A stretch of DNA of 19,229 nucleotides from Faecalibacterium sp. UBA1762 (GTDB lineage Bacteria; Bacillota; Clostridia; Oscillospirales; Ruminococcaceae). Below are positions 7,023-13,867 of the stretch, piece by piece (the stretch's first letter is position 1; each line of letters opens with the position of its first letter). Location of the stretch: assembly GCA_002314755.1 (NCBI GenBank), contig DCHC01000066.1, forward strand, positions 1-19,229, written 5' to 3'. The translations under genes were made by a program, and so were the position numbers. Below the pieces are notes generated by a model that worked only from the letters and a program-made list of their open reading frames with translations, was not told the origin of the DNA and ran no database searches.

Positions 7023-8681
7023 TCAAAGCAGTTGTGAAATATCCTCCAGATAATCCTCCAATAGTACGGCTTTTCCGTCTTCAAAGATTACGGCGGTATC
7101 TCCTATGATATCCAGTAGCTTTTCGTTGACAGTGTCTGCCAGCAGATCCGGTGTCAGACCTGCAGAACGGGCTGCGGCGGTTACGGTATCATAGGGCGCA
7201 TTACAGCTGCTAACAGAAACCAGCGCTTGCAAAAAAGTCTGCTCCGGCATAGAGAAAAGGGAACTCTCTCCGCAGTTGCCGGAGGTATCGCAGCTATCAT
7301 CTGCGAAAGTGGGCAGATTCTCTTTCAGTGGGGTGACAGTCTGCCGGGGCGGCACTGGTAAAACGGATGGCGTCGCAACAGGTTGGTCAAGGGGAAATTC
7401 CTCCTGCCGGATGGGAATATCGGCAAGCAGCTTATCTCTTGTCGCGTCGGCTGAACGGCGTATTTCCCCCAAAAGATCCGTGTTTAAACGGATCGCGTCC
7501 AGCTGCGTCTGACATTGCCGCCGGATTTCCTCCTGCTGTGCAGCCCGTTGGTCGGCCTGCTCTTCGTACAGCATCAAATCAATCTCTTTGTCCAGCAATG
7601 CCAAAAGGGTGCGGCTGGGCTTTTCAGATTTAAGCGGCGGCGAAAAAGAGAGCCGCTCCCGAATGTGTGCCTCCATATTTTTAATCAGAACACCCAGGGC
7701 GCGGTTTTTGCATCGTTGACAATACAGACGGGTACACTGCCATTTTCCGTTGCTGCAGCTGTACCGGTAGTAGTCGTGAATCCGGTATTCAGTAGTTTGT
7801 CCGGGAAGGATGTCGTAAAAAACGGCGCCGCCGAACATTTCGTAGGCATGGGTATGAATCCGGCCGAACAGCTTTTCAGACAGGGAAATCTTATTGTTTT
7901 TCTGTGTGTATCGCAGATAAGCCCGCAAACCGCCGCAGATCAGCCGAGTATAACGTTCCGGCTGCTGTTTGTAAAACCGGGAATGCAGCGGGTCATATCC
8001 GGATAAAACGCTTAACGCGATTAAAAGCTGCTCATCGGTAATAACCTGGCCTTCATCGGTATCCGGCGTATCGGTACAGTGGTTCAGACAGTACAAAGCG
8101 TTTTCAAAACCGGTGTCCACCACATTTTGCAGCAGAGCAACCGGCAGGCTGTAATAGGCGGCAAAATCGCATAGCCATACCCGCAGGTAGCTGTCCATCC
8201 AATGGTCAAACCGGCGGTAGGTCTGCCAAAACTGTATCAGTTTTTCAAAGGCGTCAGTCGGATCGGACGCTCCGATCAGGTCAAGCAGCTCGTAAAGATA
8301 CAAAAATTTAAAAGAGCTGCAGCCGGGCTTAGCCTCGCCCTTGCGTACGGCAGTCCGCCAGGTAAAATAACCGCGCAGCTGGGCGACATTCATCTGCTGG
8401 TAGGTGGGGTAATAACAGCTCAAGTCTCCTGTGTAGGGGCAGTTATCCTCGTACTGCTCCATAAATTTTGCCTGCTGGTAAAAGATATACTCCCGGTTTT
8501 GTGTACCGGAGTAGACGGAGTTGATAAGCTCCTTCATCTGGCGAAAGACAGGCGGGGTATAGCTTGCCATCTGAGAGGCGGTATAGAGAATGGGCGTATC
8601 GGAATACACCTTGTCCGGAAAAAGGTCACTGCCTGCATGTTCCCGCAAAATGTCCTGTATCAGCTTTTCCAGATCCTGCAT
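7023..8681 (-). CDS. TerB_N/TerB_C domain protein
   Basis: A 552-residue protein, first gene of the operon. Residues about 60-250 match the TerB_N domain, whose hallmark is YPTYQQMNVAQLRGYFTWRT, then VRKGE and FKFLYLYELLDLIG. The middle holds a four-cysteine cluster (Cys309, Cys316, Cys321, Cys324) that may bind metal, then a charged helical stretch (about 340-420) and a Pro/Thr-rich linker (about 425-470). The end, with LLDIIGDTAVIFEDGKAVLLEDYL, matches TerB_C. No central TerB domain is seen. Comparative genomics has linked TerB_N/TerB_C proteins to ATPase/helicase gene pairs in predicted DNA-processing systems related to the Ter stress response. I chose the ATG at 8681, which has GGAGAAGG upstream; the GTG at 8744 would lie at the promoter's transcription start. 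Molecular activity is unknown. Confidence 0.88.
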   Translation of the reverse strand: MQDLEKLIQDILREHAGSDLFPDKVYSDTPILYTASQMASYTPPVFRQMKELINSVYSGTQNREYIFYQQAKFMEQYEDNCPYTGDLSCYYPTYQQMNVAQLRGYFTWRTAVRKGEAKPGCSSFKFLYLYELLDLIGASDPTDAFEKLIQFWQTYRRFDHWMDSYLRVWLCDFAAYYSLPVALLQNVVDTGFENALYCLNHCTDTPDTDEGQVITDEQLLIALSVLSGYDPLHSRFYKQQPERYTRLICGGLRAYLRYTQKNNKISLSEKLFGRIHTHAYEMFGGAVFYDILPGQTTEYRIHDYYRYSCSNGKWQCTRLYCQRCKNRALGVLIKNMEAHIRERLSFSPPLKSEKPSRTLLALLDKEIDLMLYEEQADQRAAQQEEIRRQCQTQLDAIRLNTDLLGEIRRSADATRDKLLADIPIRQEEFPLDQPVATPSVLPVPPRQTVTPLKENLPTFADDSCDTSGNCGESSLFSMPEQTFLQALVSVSSCNAPYDTVTAAARSAGLTPDLLADTVNEKLLDIIGDTAVIFEDGKAVLLEDYLEDISQLL

Positions 8682-8749
8682 GACAGCCTTCTCCGTTTCT
8701 CCCGTTGGCAGGGCATAATAAAAACCACTTTTTGTTGTGTGCACCCTTT

Positions 8750-8778
8750 ATTATAGCAACAAAGCTTTGGAAATGCAA
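8750..8778 (-). promoter_or_regulatory. Promoter of the TerB-ATPase-helicase operon
   Basis: On the minus strand: TTGCAT (8778-8773), a 17-base spacer and a perfect TATAAT (8755-8750). Transcription would begin near 8743, about 60 bases before the chosen TerB_N start. No operator is evident. Confidence 0.68.
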
Positions 8779-8901
8779 GCACTGATGTTACCGCAATTCT
8801 GCCTTTTCGATGGGCTTTTCAATAAAAATGTGCCGGAAAAAGCTCAAAAAGAAGAAGAGTCAATGAAGTGCGAAACATCTGTCGGGAACAAACATTTTTG
8901 C

Positions 8902-8930
8902 TTGCTTTTTACCGGTCAAATAGGTATAAT
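8902..8930 (+). promoter_or_regulatory. Promoter of the DMT transporter / PHP genes
   Basis: TTGCTT (8902-8907), 17 bases and TATAAT (8925-8930), about 67 bases before the transporter start. It is divergent from the TerB operon promoter, about 120 bases away. Confidence 0.7.
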
Positions 8931-8996
8931 GAAAGCGGTTTGCAGTGGAATACTGTAACAGAACAAACCGAGAAAAAAGAAAGGACCCTTTTTTTC

Positions 8997-9914
8997 ATGG
9001 AAATGACTCCCAATTGGATATTACTGGTTGTATCAATTTTGGCATGCTTAGGCGGCGTACTGATGCGTTCGTGCTACTGCAAGCGTATGATAACGAATAC
9101 TCGGGGTTACCATTTGCAGAATTGTTGTAACAGTGTGGTATGCGCTTTGATGCTGCTTGCTATGGGCGGAAAGGATGCGCTGCAATTTTCCGGGTTTACT
9201 CTGTTATTAGGGCTGGCGTTTGGTCTGATCACGATGGCGCAGGGGCTCTCCAATTCTGCGGCACTGCATGCCGGTCCGCTTTCCTACACCACAGTTATTG
9301 TTTCTCTGGCCTCCATTATCCCGGCAGTCTCCGGCGCGCTGTTCTGGAACGAGCGGATCAGTGTATTGCAGATTGTCGGCATCATTCTGCTGGCGGTGTG
9401 CTTTGTTTGTTCTGTCAATAAGGATGAGGACTCTTCCAAGGCTTCTCTGCGTTGGCTGGCCCTTTGCGTGGTAGCATTTCTGGCAACAGGTGGCATCGGT
9501 GTGATGCAGAAAATTCATCAAAGCTCGGAATACAAGGCAGAGCTGAGCGGCTTTTTGATCATTGCTTTCCTGTTTTCTGCCATATCTGCCTTGATACTGT
9601 ATCTTGTTACTCCGTCTGCACCGGTGGAAACCCCCAGCAGTGAGGGCACAATATTTGCTTCAACCGGCTCTAAACGGGTACTGCTGTTGGCGGGTATGTT
9701 TTTGGTGCTGGGTATTTGTTCTGCCATCAATAACAAATTCAACCTATATTTATCAGGTATTATGCCCAGTGCGGTCTTTTTCCCGCTTGTCAACGGAAGC
9801 AACCTGGTGCTGTCCACAGTAGCAAGTGTAGTGCTGTTCAAAGAAAAGCTCAGCCACCGTCAGTGGGTGGGCATGGTTTTGGGTACCGTAGCCGTACTGC
9901 TGCTATGCCTTTGA
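8997..9914 (+). CDS. DMT/EamA-like membrane transporter
   Basis: A 305-residue polytopic membrane protein with about ten hydrophobic segments arranged as two halves, and a hydrophilic loop (APVETPSSEG) in the second half. The first half ends in the segment LSYTTVIVSLASIIPAVSGALFWNERIS and the second in PSAVFFPLVNGSNLVLSTVASVVLFKEKLS. The repeated pattern of helix, then (N/K)E(R/K)(I/L)S, then a last helix is the signature of the drug/metabolite transporter superfamily. The substrate cannot be read from the sequence. The start is ATG with AAAGGA about 11 bases upstream; the open frame before it is not hydrophobic and lies over the promoter. The PHP gene follows after a hairpin, so the two may share transcription in part. 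Confidence 0.85.
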   Translation: MEMTPNWILLVVSILACLGGVLMRSCYCKRMITNTRGYHLQNCCNSVVCALMLLAMGGKDALQFSGFTLLLGLAFGLITMAQGLSNSAALHAGPLSYTTVIVSLASIIPAVSGALFWNERISVLQIVGIILLAVCFVCSVNKDEDSSKASLRWLALCVVAFLATGGIGVMQKIHQSSEYKAELSGFLIIAFLFSAISALILYLVTPSAPVETPSSEGTIFASTGSKRVLLLAGMFLVLGICSAINNKFNLYLSGIMPSAVFFPLVNGSNLVLSTVASVVLFKEKLSHRQWVGMVLGTVAVLLLCL

Positions 9915-9926
9915 TAAAAGAGCTAA

Positions 9927-9959
9927 GGGACAGATCCTGCAGGGTCTGTCCTGATTTTT
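9927..9959 (+). terminator. Intrinsic terminator after the transporter gene
   Basis: GGACAGATCC (9928-9937) pairs with GGGTCTGTCC (9942-9951), including one G-U pair, around a TGCA loop, followed by TGATTTTT. The U-run is short, so read-through into the PHP gene, whose start is 36 bases on, is likely. Confidence 0.7.
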
Positions 9960-9994
9960 CATCACAAAATGGCCTCAAGGAGGGAGTTCACACT

Positions 9995-11032
9995 ATGAAA
10001 AAACTGTATTTATTGCCGCAGGATGGGCAGTATTACAAAGCAAATTTGCATTGCCACAGCACAGTCTCTGACGGACGGCTTACGCCGGAACAGTTACGGG
10101 ATGCGTACAGAGCCGAGGGTTACAGCATTCTTGCTATTACCGACCATGAGGTCGGGGTGGATCATTCCGATTTAAATCTGCCGGATTTTTTAATGCTGAC
10201 CGGTTATGAGATCAGCGTCAACCCGGTGGGAACCGACTATGTGAGGGAAAAAGTGTGTCATATCAACCTGATTTCCTCCCGACCAGACTACACCAAACAG
10301 GTCTGCTATGACCCGACCCATTTCAACGATTATCTGCGGAAAAGCCTTCGTCCGGAGGATATTCCGGAGGAGACCTATACCCGCAGCTACTCACCGGAAT
10401 GTGTAAATGAAATTGTCCGGCAGGCGCATGATAAAGGGTATCTGTGCAGCTACAATCACCCTACCTGGTCTATGGAAAGCTTTGCGGAATACGGACAGTA
10501 TAAGGGCTTTGATATGATGGAGATGGTGAACAACACCAGCACGGTTGTGGGGTACGATGAGTGCAACAGCCATGCCTATGACGAGATGCTTCGCGCAGGC
10601 AGAAGATTATCCTGTACCTGTACCGATGACAATCACGATGCATTTCCGCTGGGCGACCCCAAAAATGACAGCTTTGGCGGCTATATTTGGCTGAACGCGC
10701 TGGCGTTGGACTATGACAGTGTGATAGAATCCCTGCGGTACGGAGATTTCTATGCCAGTGCAGGCGGGCCGACGATTAGTGAGCTGAGCTTTGACGGACA
10801 AAAGGTTCGGCTGGTATGTTCCGGCGCAAGGGAGATCCGCCGCATCAGCAACCTTCGGTCGGGAATGCTGAGTTTCCGGCCAGGGGAGGGAGAGCTGCTG
10901 ACAGAGATAGAAAGCGGATTAACGGACGAGGAGAGCTATTTCCGCTTTCAACTGGTCGGACCGGACGGAAAATGCAGCTTTACCCGCGCCTATTACCCGG
11001 ATGAAATGGAACAGGCATTTAAAAAGTTGTAA
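9995..11032 (+). CDS. PHP-domain metal-dependent phosphoesterase
   Basis: A 345-residue PHP (polymerase and histidinol phosphatase) domain protein. Metal ligands are placed as in the family: HCHS with His19 and His21, TDHE with Asp50 and His51, Glu72 in GYEISV, His155 in SYNHP, and DDNH with Asp211 and His214. These proteins bind two or three divalent metals and hydrolyse phosphoesters, small nucleotides or phosphosugars. The C-terminal part (from about 265) is a small beta-rich domain. There is no signal peptide, so it should be cytosolic. The start ATG has AAGGAGGGAG upstream and follows the transporter gene; no separate promoter was seen. The natural substrate is not known, and pairing with a transporter hints at an imported or exported metabolite. 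Confidence 0.88.
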   Translation: MKKLYLLPQDGQYYKANLHCHSTVSDGRLTPEQLRDAYRAEGYSILAITDHEVGVDHSDLNLPDFLMLTGYEISVNPVGTDYVREKVCHINLISSRPDYTKQVCYDPTHFNDYLRKSLRPEDIPEETYTRSYSPECVNEIVRQAHDKGYLCSYNHPTWSMESFAEYGQYKGFDMMEMVNNTSTVVGYDECNSHAYDEMLRAGRRLSCTCTDDNHDAFPLGDPKNDSFGGYIWLNALALDYDSVIESLRYGDFYASAGGPTISELSFDGQKVRLVCSGAREIRRISNLRSGMLSFRPGEGELLTEIESGLTDEESYFRFQLVGPDGKCSFTRAYYPDEMEQAFKKL

Positions 11033-11077
11033 GTTTCATTTTTTTTCTAACATTTCATCAATGAATACTTTTTCTGC

Positions 11078-11106
11078 TTTACAAATTCAATAAATACTTT
11101 TATAAT
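11078..11106 (+). promoter_or_regulatory. Promoter of the BlaI-like repressor gene
   Basis: TTTACA (11078-11083), a 17-base AT-rich spacer and TATAAT (11101-11106), within an AT-rich intergenic stretch. The leader is about 55 bases and contains a small ORF (11147-11191; MKMAGENNAENHKE) overlapping the repressor start. Confidence 0.75.
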
Positions 11107-11168
11107 ATGCTTAGAGCGCAAGAAAAAAGAAAGAGATACTGATTTTATGAAAATGGCAGGTGAAAATA

Positions 11169-11570
11169 ATGCTGAAAATCACAAAGAATGAGGAAAGTAT
11201 CCTAAAGCTGCTTTGGACGGAAAACCGTGCATTATCCCGCACCCAGATTATTGAACTGACCCCGGGACGCAAATGGGAGCCGCAGTCAGTACACCTGCTG
11301 TTGAACAGTCTTTTGGACAAGGGTTTGATAGAGGTTGCAGGATTTGAACGGATGGGCAAACGTTACGGCAGGATGTACGGTGTAGCCTATACCCGTCCCC
11401 AATTGGCACTGCGTCAGATGCGCGAAGGGATGCAGGGCGAAGAGGGAACGGATGTTGTCAGCCTGTTTGAGGTGCTGGTCAACGAGCAGGATGTGGACGT
11501 GGAGACGCTGAAACAGATGGAGGCAATTCTCAACAAAAAACGTGAAGAACTTCAGAAAGCAAGAGAGTAA
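11169..11570 (+). CDS. BlaI/MecI/CopY-family transcriptional repressor
   Basis: A 133-residue winged-helix regulator. LKITKNEESILKLLWTENRALSRTQIIEL is the first helix and start of the helix-turn-helix, WEPQSVHLLLNSLLDKGLIEV is the recognition helix and wing approach, and the short charged tail LKQMEAILNKKREELQKARE is the dimerisation helix. Relatives bind dyad operators and are inactivated by proteolysis by a BlaR/MecR sensor or by metal. No sensor gene is adjacent, so it is an orphan. The start is the ATG at 11169 with GGCAGG eight bases upstream; the GTG at 11160 lies inside that ribosome binding site. It is monocistronic, between its own promoter and a terminator. Confidence 0.88.
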   Translation: MLKITKNEESILKLLWTENRALSRTQIIELTPGRKWEPQSVHLLLNSLLDKGLIEVAGFERMGKRYGRMYGVAYTRPQLALRQMREGMQGEEGTDVVSLFEVLVNEQDVDVETLKQMEAILNKKREELQKARE

Positions 11571-11599
11571 GCCCTTGTAATATGCTCCGAAAAAAGAAA

Positions 11600-11627
11600 A
11601 CCGATCTGCTATAAAAAGCAGGTCGGT
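11600..11627. terminator. Bidirectional terminator between convergent genes
   Basis: An 11-bp stem (11600-11610 with 11617-11627, arms ACCGATCTGCT and AGCAGGTCGGT) with one G-U pair and a six-base loop. It serves the BlaI-like gene and, on the other strand where the U-run is stronger, the PlsC-like gene. Confidence 0.88.
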
Positions 11628-11632
11628 CTTTC

Positions 11633-12883
11633 TTATAAGCCTAAAAATTCGGTTTTTCCGTCGCCAAGGGTCTTACCAAGAAAATGATAATAGAACTGTA
11701 CATATTTCAGTGCGTTAAACCGTTTGTCCCCCTTGCACTGTAAAATACCTGCCTGAGTGCGGATATTCAGCTTATTGTGTCCCAGTACAGCCAAACGGCG
11801 CAGATCGCTGAAAAGGTAGCAGGTTTCCTTTCCGTCCGCTGTCAGATATAGCCGATCCCCAAACAGCTGCAAACCGGCGCGGTCAACCAGCTTGTGTTTG
11901 CGTTTATAGGGTTGTACGGAGAAAAGCTGAACCGTATCCGTATAGTAAGGGGTATCCTGCCGAACCGAGATATCCAGTTTGCCCAGAGCCTTGCTTTGGG
12001 CTTCGTACCAGTCATTCATTTTGGCAAAGGGAAAGGGCCGGTCTACACCGGTCAAGGTCATATCCTCACCGTAGCGGACGGTTCTGTTGCAGGACAGACA
12101 GCGGGCGGTATTTCCGTGGCTCTGCCAGCGGGTAAAGCCACAGTCCGGGCAGTAATAGAAGGCACGTTCCAAATATTCCGCACGTTTATTTCCCAAGAAC
12201 GCGGCGGTGTCGGTTGCGGCATTTACTTCTATTCCGTTCAGGATACGGGCATAAAAATCTTCATCCGAAAGCGCGGCATACTCCTCCGGTTCAATGACAT
12301 CCGAAGCATATATCTTCATCCGGCCAAGGCGCATATTGTCACTCCAGCGGGGATTGACTCCGTAACCGCCTTCAATTTTGATCAAAAGCACCGGTATTTT
12401 TAGTGCCCTGGCCAGGGAAACGATGGACGGCTTGATATATTCGGTTTTTCCACTGTAGGTGCGGTTACCTTCCGGCGCAATGACAATATGCGCTTTTTCT
12501 TTGGCTGCCTGATAGCATTTTTTAATGGCACCCACATCAATGGCTGTTTTATCAATGGGGATCAGGGCAAGAGCATACTCTAACAGACGGGAGATCCAAC
12601 CGCAGGAAAAAATGTCCTCGGTTGCCATAAAAACCATGTTACGGCGCAGCATAACATGGATAAAAAGTTCATCCCCCGGGGTAACATGGTTGTGAAGCAC
12701 CAGAAAATTGCGCTTTTGCGGATTGGAAAAGGGCACAATTCTGGCGTGGTAAACCAGTTTGCAATAGGCGACCAGCGGCAGAAAACCGAGGATGGCCAGT
12801 ACCATATGACGCGGCTTTAAGATGCGCGGACGCTTCTTTTTCTTCTTTTTTTCAGAAGGCTGTAGGGCGGAGGTTTGCATCAT
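11633..12883 (-). CDS. PlsC-like 1-acylglycerol-3-phosphate acyltransferase with added zinc ribbon
   Basis: A 416-residue membrane-associated acyltransferase. It has the catalytic block HNHVTPGD (HX4D, His66 to Asp71), a hydrophobic stretch before it (about 27-43) and the acceptor-binding motif PEGNRTYSG (EGNR, 138-141). It probably transfers an acyl chain to lysophosphatidate or a related lipid. The N-terminus is very lysine-rich (EKKKKKKRPR) and may touch acidic membranes. Unusually for PlsC, it then carries a CPDC...CLSC zinc ribbon (about 240-265) and a beta-rich C-terminal domain (about 310-416), perhaps PH/GRAM-like. Plain PlsC proteins are about 200-250 residues. The ATG at 12883 is preceded by GAGGG at the right distance; the TTG farther upstream overlaps that site. 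The domain extension is clear in sequence, its role unknown. Confidence 0.85.
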   Translation of the reverse strand: MMQTSALQPSEKKKKKKRPRILKPRHMVLAILGFLPLVAYCKLVYHARIVPFSNPQKRNFLVLHNHVTPGDELFIHVMLRRNMVFMATEDIFSCGWISRLLEYALALIPIDKTAIDVGAIKKCYQAAKEKAHIVIAPEGNRTYSGKTEYIKPSIVSLARALKIPVLLIKIEGGYGVNPRWSDNMRLGRMKIYASDVIEPEEYAALSDEDFYARILNGIEVNAATDTAAFLGNKRAEYLERAFYYCPDCGFTRWQSHGNTARCLSCNRTVRYGEDMTLTGVDRPFPFAKMNDWYEAQSKALGKLDISVRQDTPYYTDTVQLFSVQPYKRKHKLVDRAGLQLFGDRLYLTADGKETCYLFSDLRRLAVLGHNKLNIRTQAGILQCKGDKRFNALKYVQFYYHFLGKTLGDGKTEFLGL

Positions 12884-12968
12884 AATAAAATCCCTCAAGG
12901 GCGCTGCAAAGAGGGAGAGAAAAAGCTCCCTGTGTTTGTCGGCACCCCGTGATATCCTTTCTCATTCC

Positions 12969-12997
12969 ATTATACCCTGCATCCTTCTTTTTTTCAA
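12969..12997 (-). promoter_or_regulatory. Promoter of the PlsC-like gene
   Basis: Minus strand: TTGAAA (12997-12992), 17 bases and TATAAT (12974-12969). The leader of about 80 bases contains a six-base-pair hairpin (AGGGAG/CTCCCT, 12912-12931) just before the ribosome binding site. Confidence 0.78.
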
Positions 12998-13041
12998 CAT
13001 ATTTCAGACGGTTATCCGGAAAGAATGCCTTTTGTAAGGAT

Positions 13042-13806
13042 TTATTGACTGCACCGGGAGAGCCATTCCTCCAGACACAGACCACTTTGGGCAATCTGTG
13101 CGGCAGTGTTCCCTACCCAGCGCCAGTGCCAGGGCTCGTAATGCACTCCGGTAATATCCTCTTTTTCTTTGGGATAGCGCAGAATGAAACCGTAGTCGGC
13201 ACCGTGTTCGCAAAGCCAGCGGAATTGCTCGGTTGTATCAAAATCTTCGGTTAAATCGCTATGGGTCAGGTACCAGTCGTTGCTGACAAGATCAGCGGCC
13301 AGTCCAAGCGCATGCTCGCTGGTACCGGGTCTTGCTACCCATCCGGCAGCCTGCTGCTCCGCCTCGGCCGGGGCAAAGCCGCGATCCAAATAGCTTTGCA
13401 CCTTGCGCCGGAACAGTTCCCTCTGGTAGTCGACAGATCGATAACCGCTGACCAGAAAACAGGGTACATTTGCTTTTCGTGCATCAGCCAGCAGCCGGTT
13501 CATTGCCTGGGCGGCGTGAATTTCCAGTTGTTTTTCGCTATCGGTCACCTGGCCTAAGGCGGGAATATACTCTGCGGTAAGGGGGTGCGCATCATTGATC
13601 AGTGTCAGGGGCCAGTCAGCCGGAGTAATTTCGGGAACTCCGTCGGCAGAAGTCACTGCGGGTGATGAGTCGGCGCTGATTGGATCGGAGATGTCGACAG
13701 AATGAACAGTACTGCGGCAACCGATGAACCAAAGACAACCTATGCCTATCAAAGCAAGGCAGACGGCGTGTGGGATGCGCCGGGAAAATCTGTAACGGTT
13801 AAACAA
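13042..13806 (-). CDS. VanY-type D,D-carboxypeptidase lipoprotein
   Basis: A 254-residue metallo-peptidase that should remove the terminal D-Ala from peptidoglycan stem peptides. The zinc-site pattern of the VanY/M15 family is present: SGYRSVDYQ, SEHALGLAADL (SxHxxGxAxD) and HYEPWHWRW, with the last His as ligand. The start needs care. AAAGGAGG followed by nine bases leads to a TTG (13806), after which an R-R-basic segment, a hydrophobic helix and FIGC form a lipoprotein signal (lipobox cysteine about residue 30). ATG at 13830 is an alternative, but it lacks a ribosome binding site. A flexible Ser/Asp/Pro-rich linker follows the Cys. It sits behind rsmE, separated by a hairpin that also holds the Shine-Dalgarno. 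Function is secure by motif; start is inferred. Confidence 0.85.
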   Translation of the reverse strand: MFNRYRFSRRIPHAVCLALIGIGCLWFIGCRSTVHSVDISDPISADSSPAVTSADGVPEITPADWPLTLINDAHPLTAEYIPALGQVTDSEKQLEIHAAQAMNRLLADARKANVPCFLVSGYRSVDYQRELFRRKVQSYLDRGFAPAEAEQQAAGWVARPGTSEHALGLAADLVSNDWYLTHSDLTEDFDTTEQFRWLCEHGADYGFILRYPKEKEDITGVHYEPWHWRWVGNTAAQIAQSGLCLEEWLSRCSQ

Positions 13807-13852
13807 AATAAAAAGCCTCCTTTTGTACATGGTAAGTACAGAGGAGGAGGCT
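13806..13852 (-). terminator. Terminator hairpin that also contains the vanY ribosome binding site
   Basis: On the minus strand AGCCTCC (13852-13846) pairs with GGAGGCT (13820-13814), with an inner TGTAC/GTACA helix and a TTACCAT loop, and is followed by TTTTATTTT. The GGAGG of the right arm is also the Shine-Dalgarno for the TTG start at 13806. Confidence 0.6.
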
Positions 13853-13867
13853 GCGATACACCGCAAA

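Noticed and set aside
6956..7084. N-terminal extension of the DUF2791 ATPase
   Set aside because: The extra 43 residues are hydrophobic and unlike the family, overlap the TerB_C coding end, and a far better ribosome binding site serves the ATG at 6955.
2835..8681. Complete BREX system
   Set aside because: Only the ATPase and helicase resemble BREX parts; no PglX, PglZ, PglW/PglY or BrxA/B genes are present in the window.
8682..8744. GTG at 8744 as start of the TerB_N protein
   Set aside because: It sits about six bases from the TATAAT box, where transcription would begin, and has no ribosome binding site. ATG at 8681 has GGAGAAGG.
8202..8756. Plus-strand 184-codon frame over the TerB gene
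   Set aside because: It is antisense to the TerB_N domain, has no motif and no ribosome binding site, so it is a shadow.
13804..13866. TTG at 13866 or ATG at 13830 as the vanY start
   Set aside because: Neither has a ribosome binding site, and the added residues lie inside the terminator hairpin; TTG at 13806 has AAGGAGG and gives a clean lipoprotein signal.
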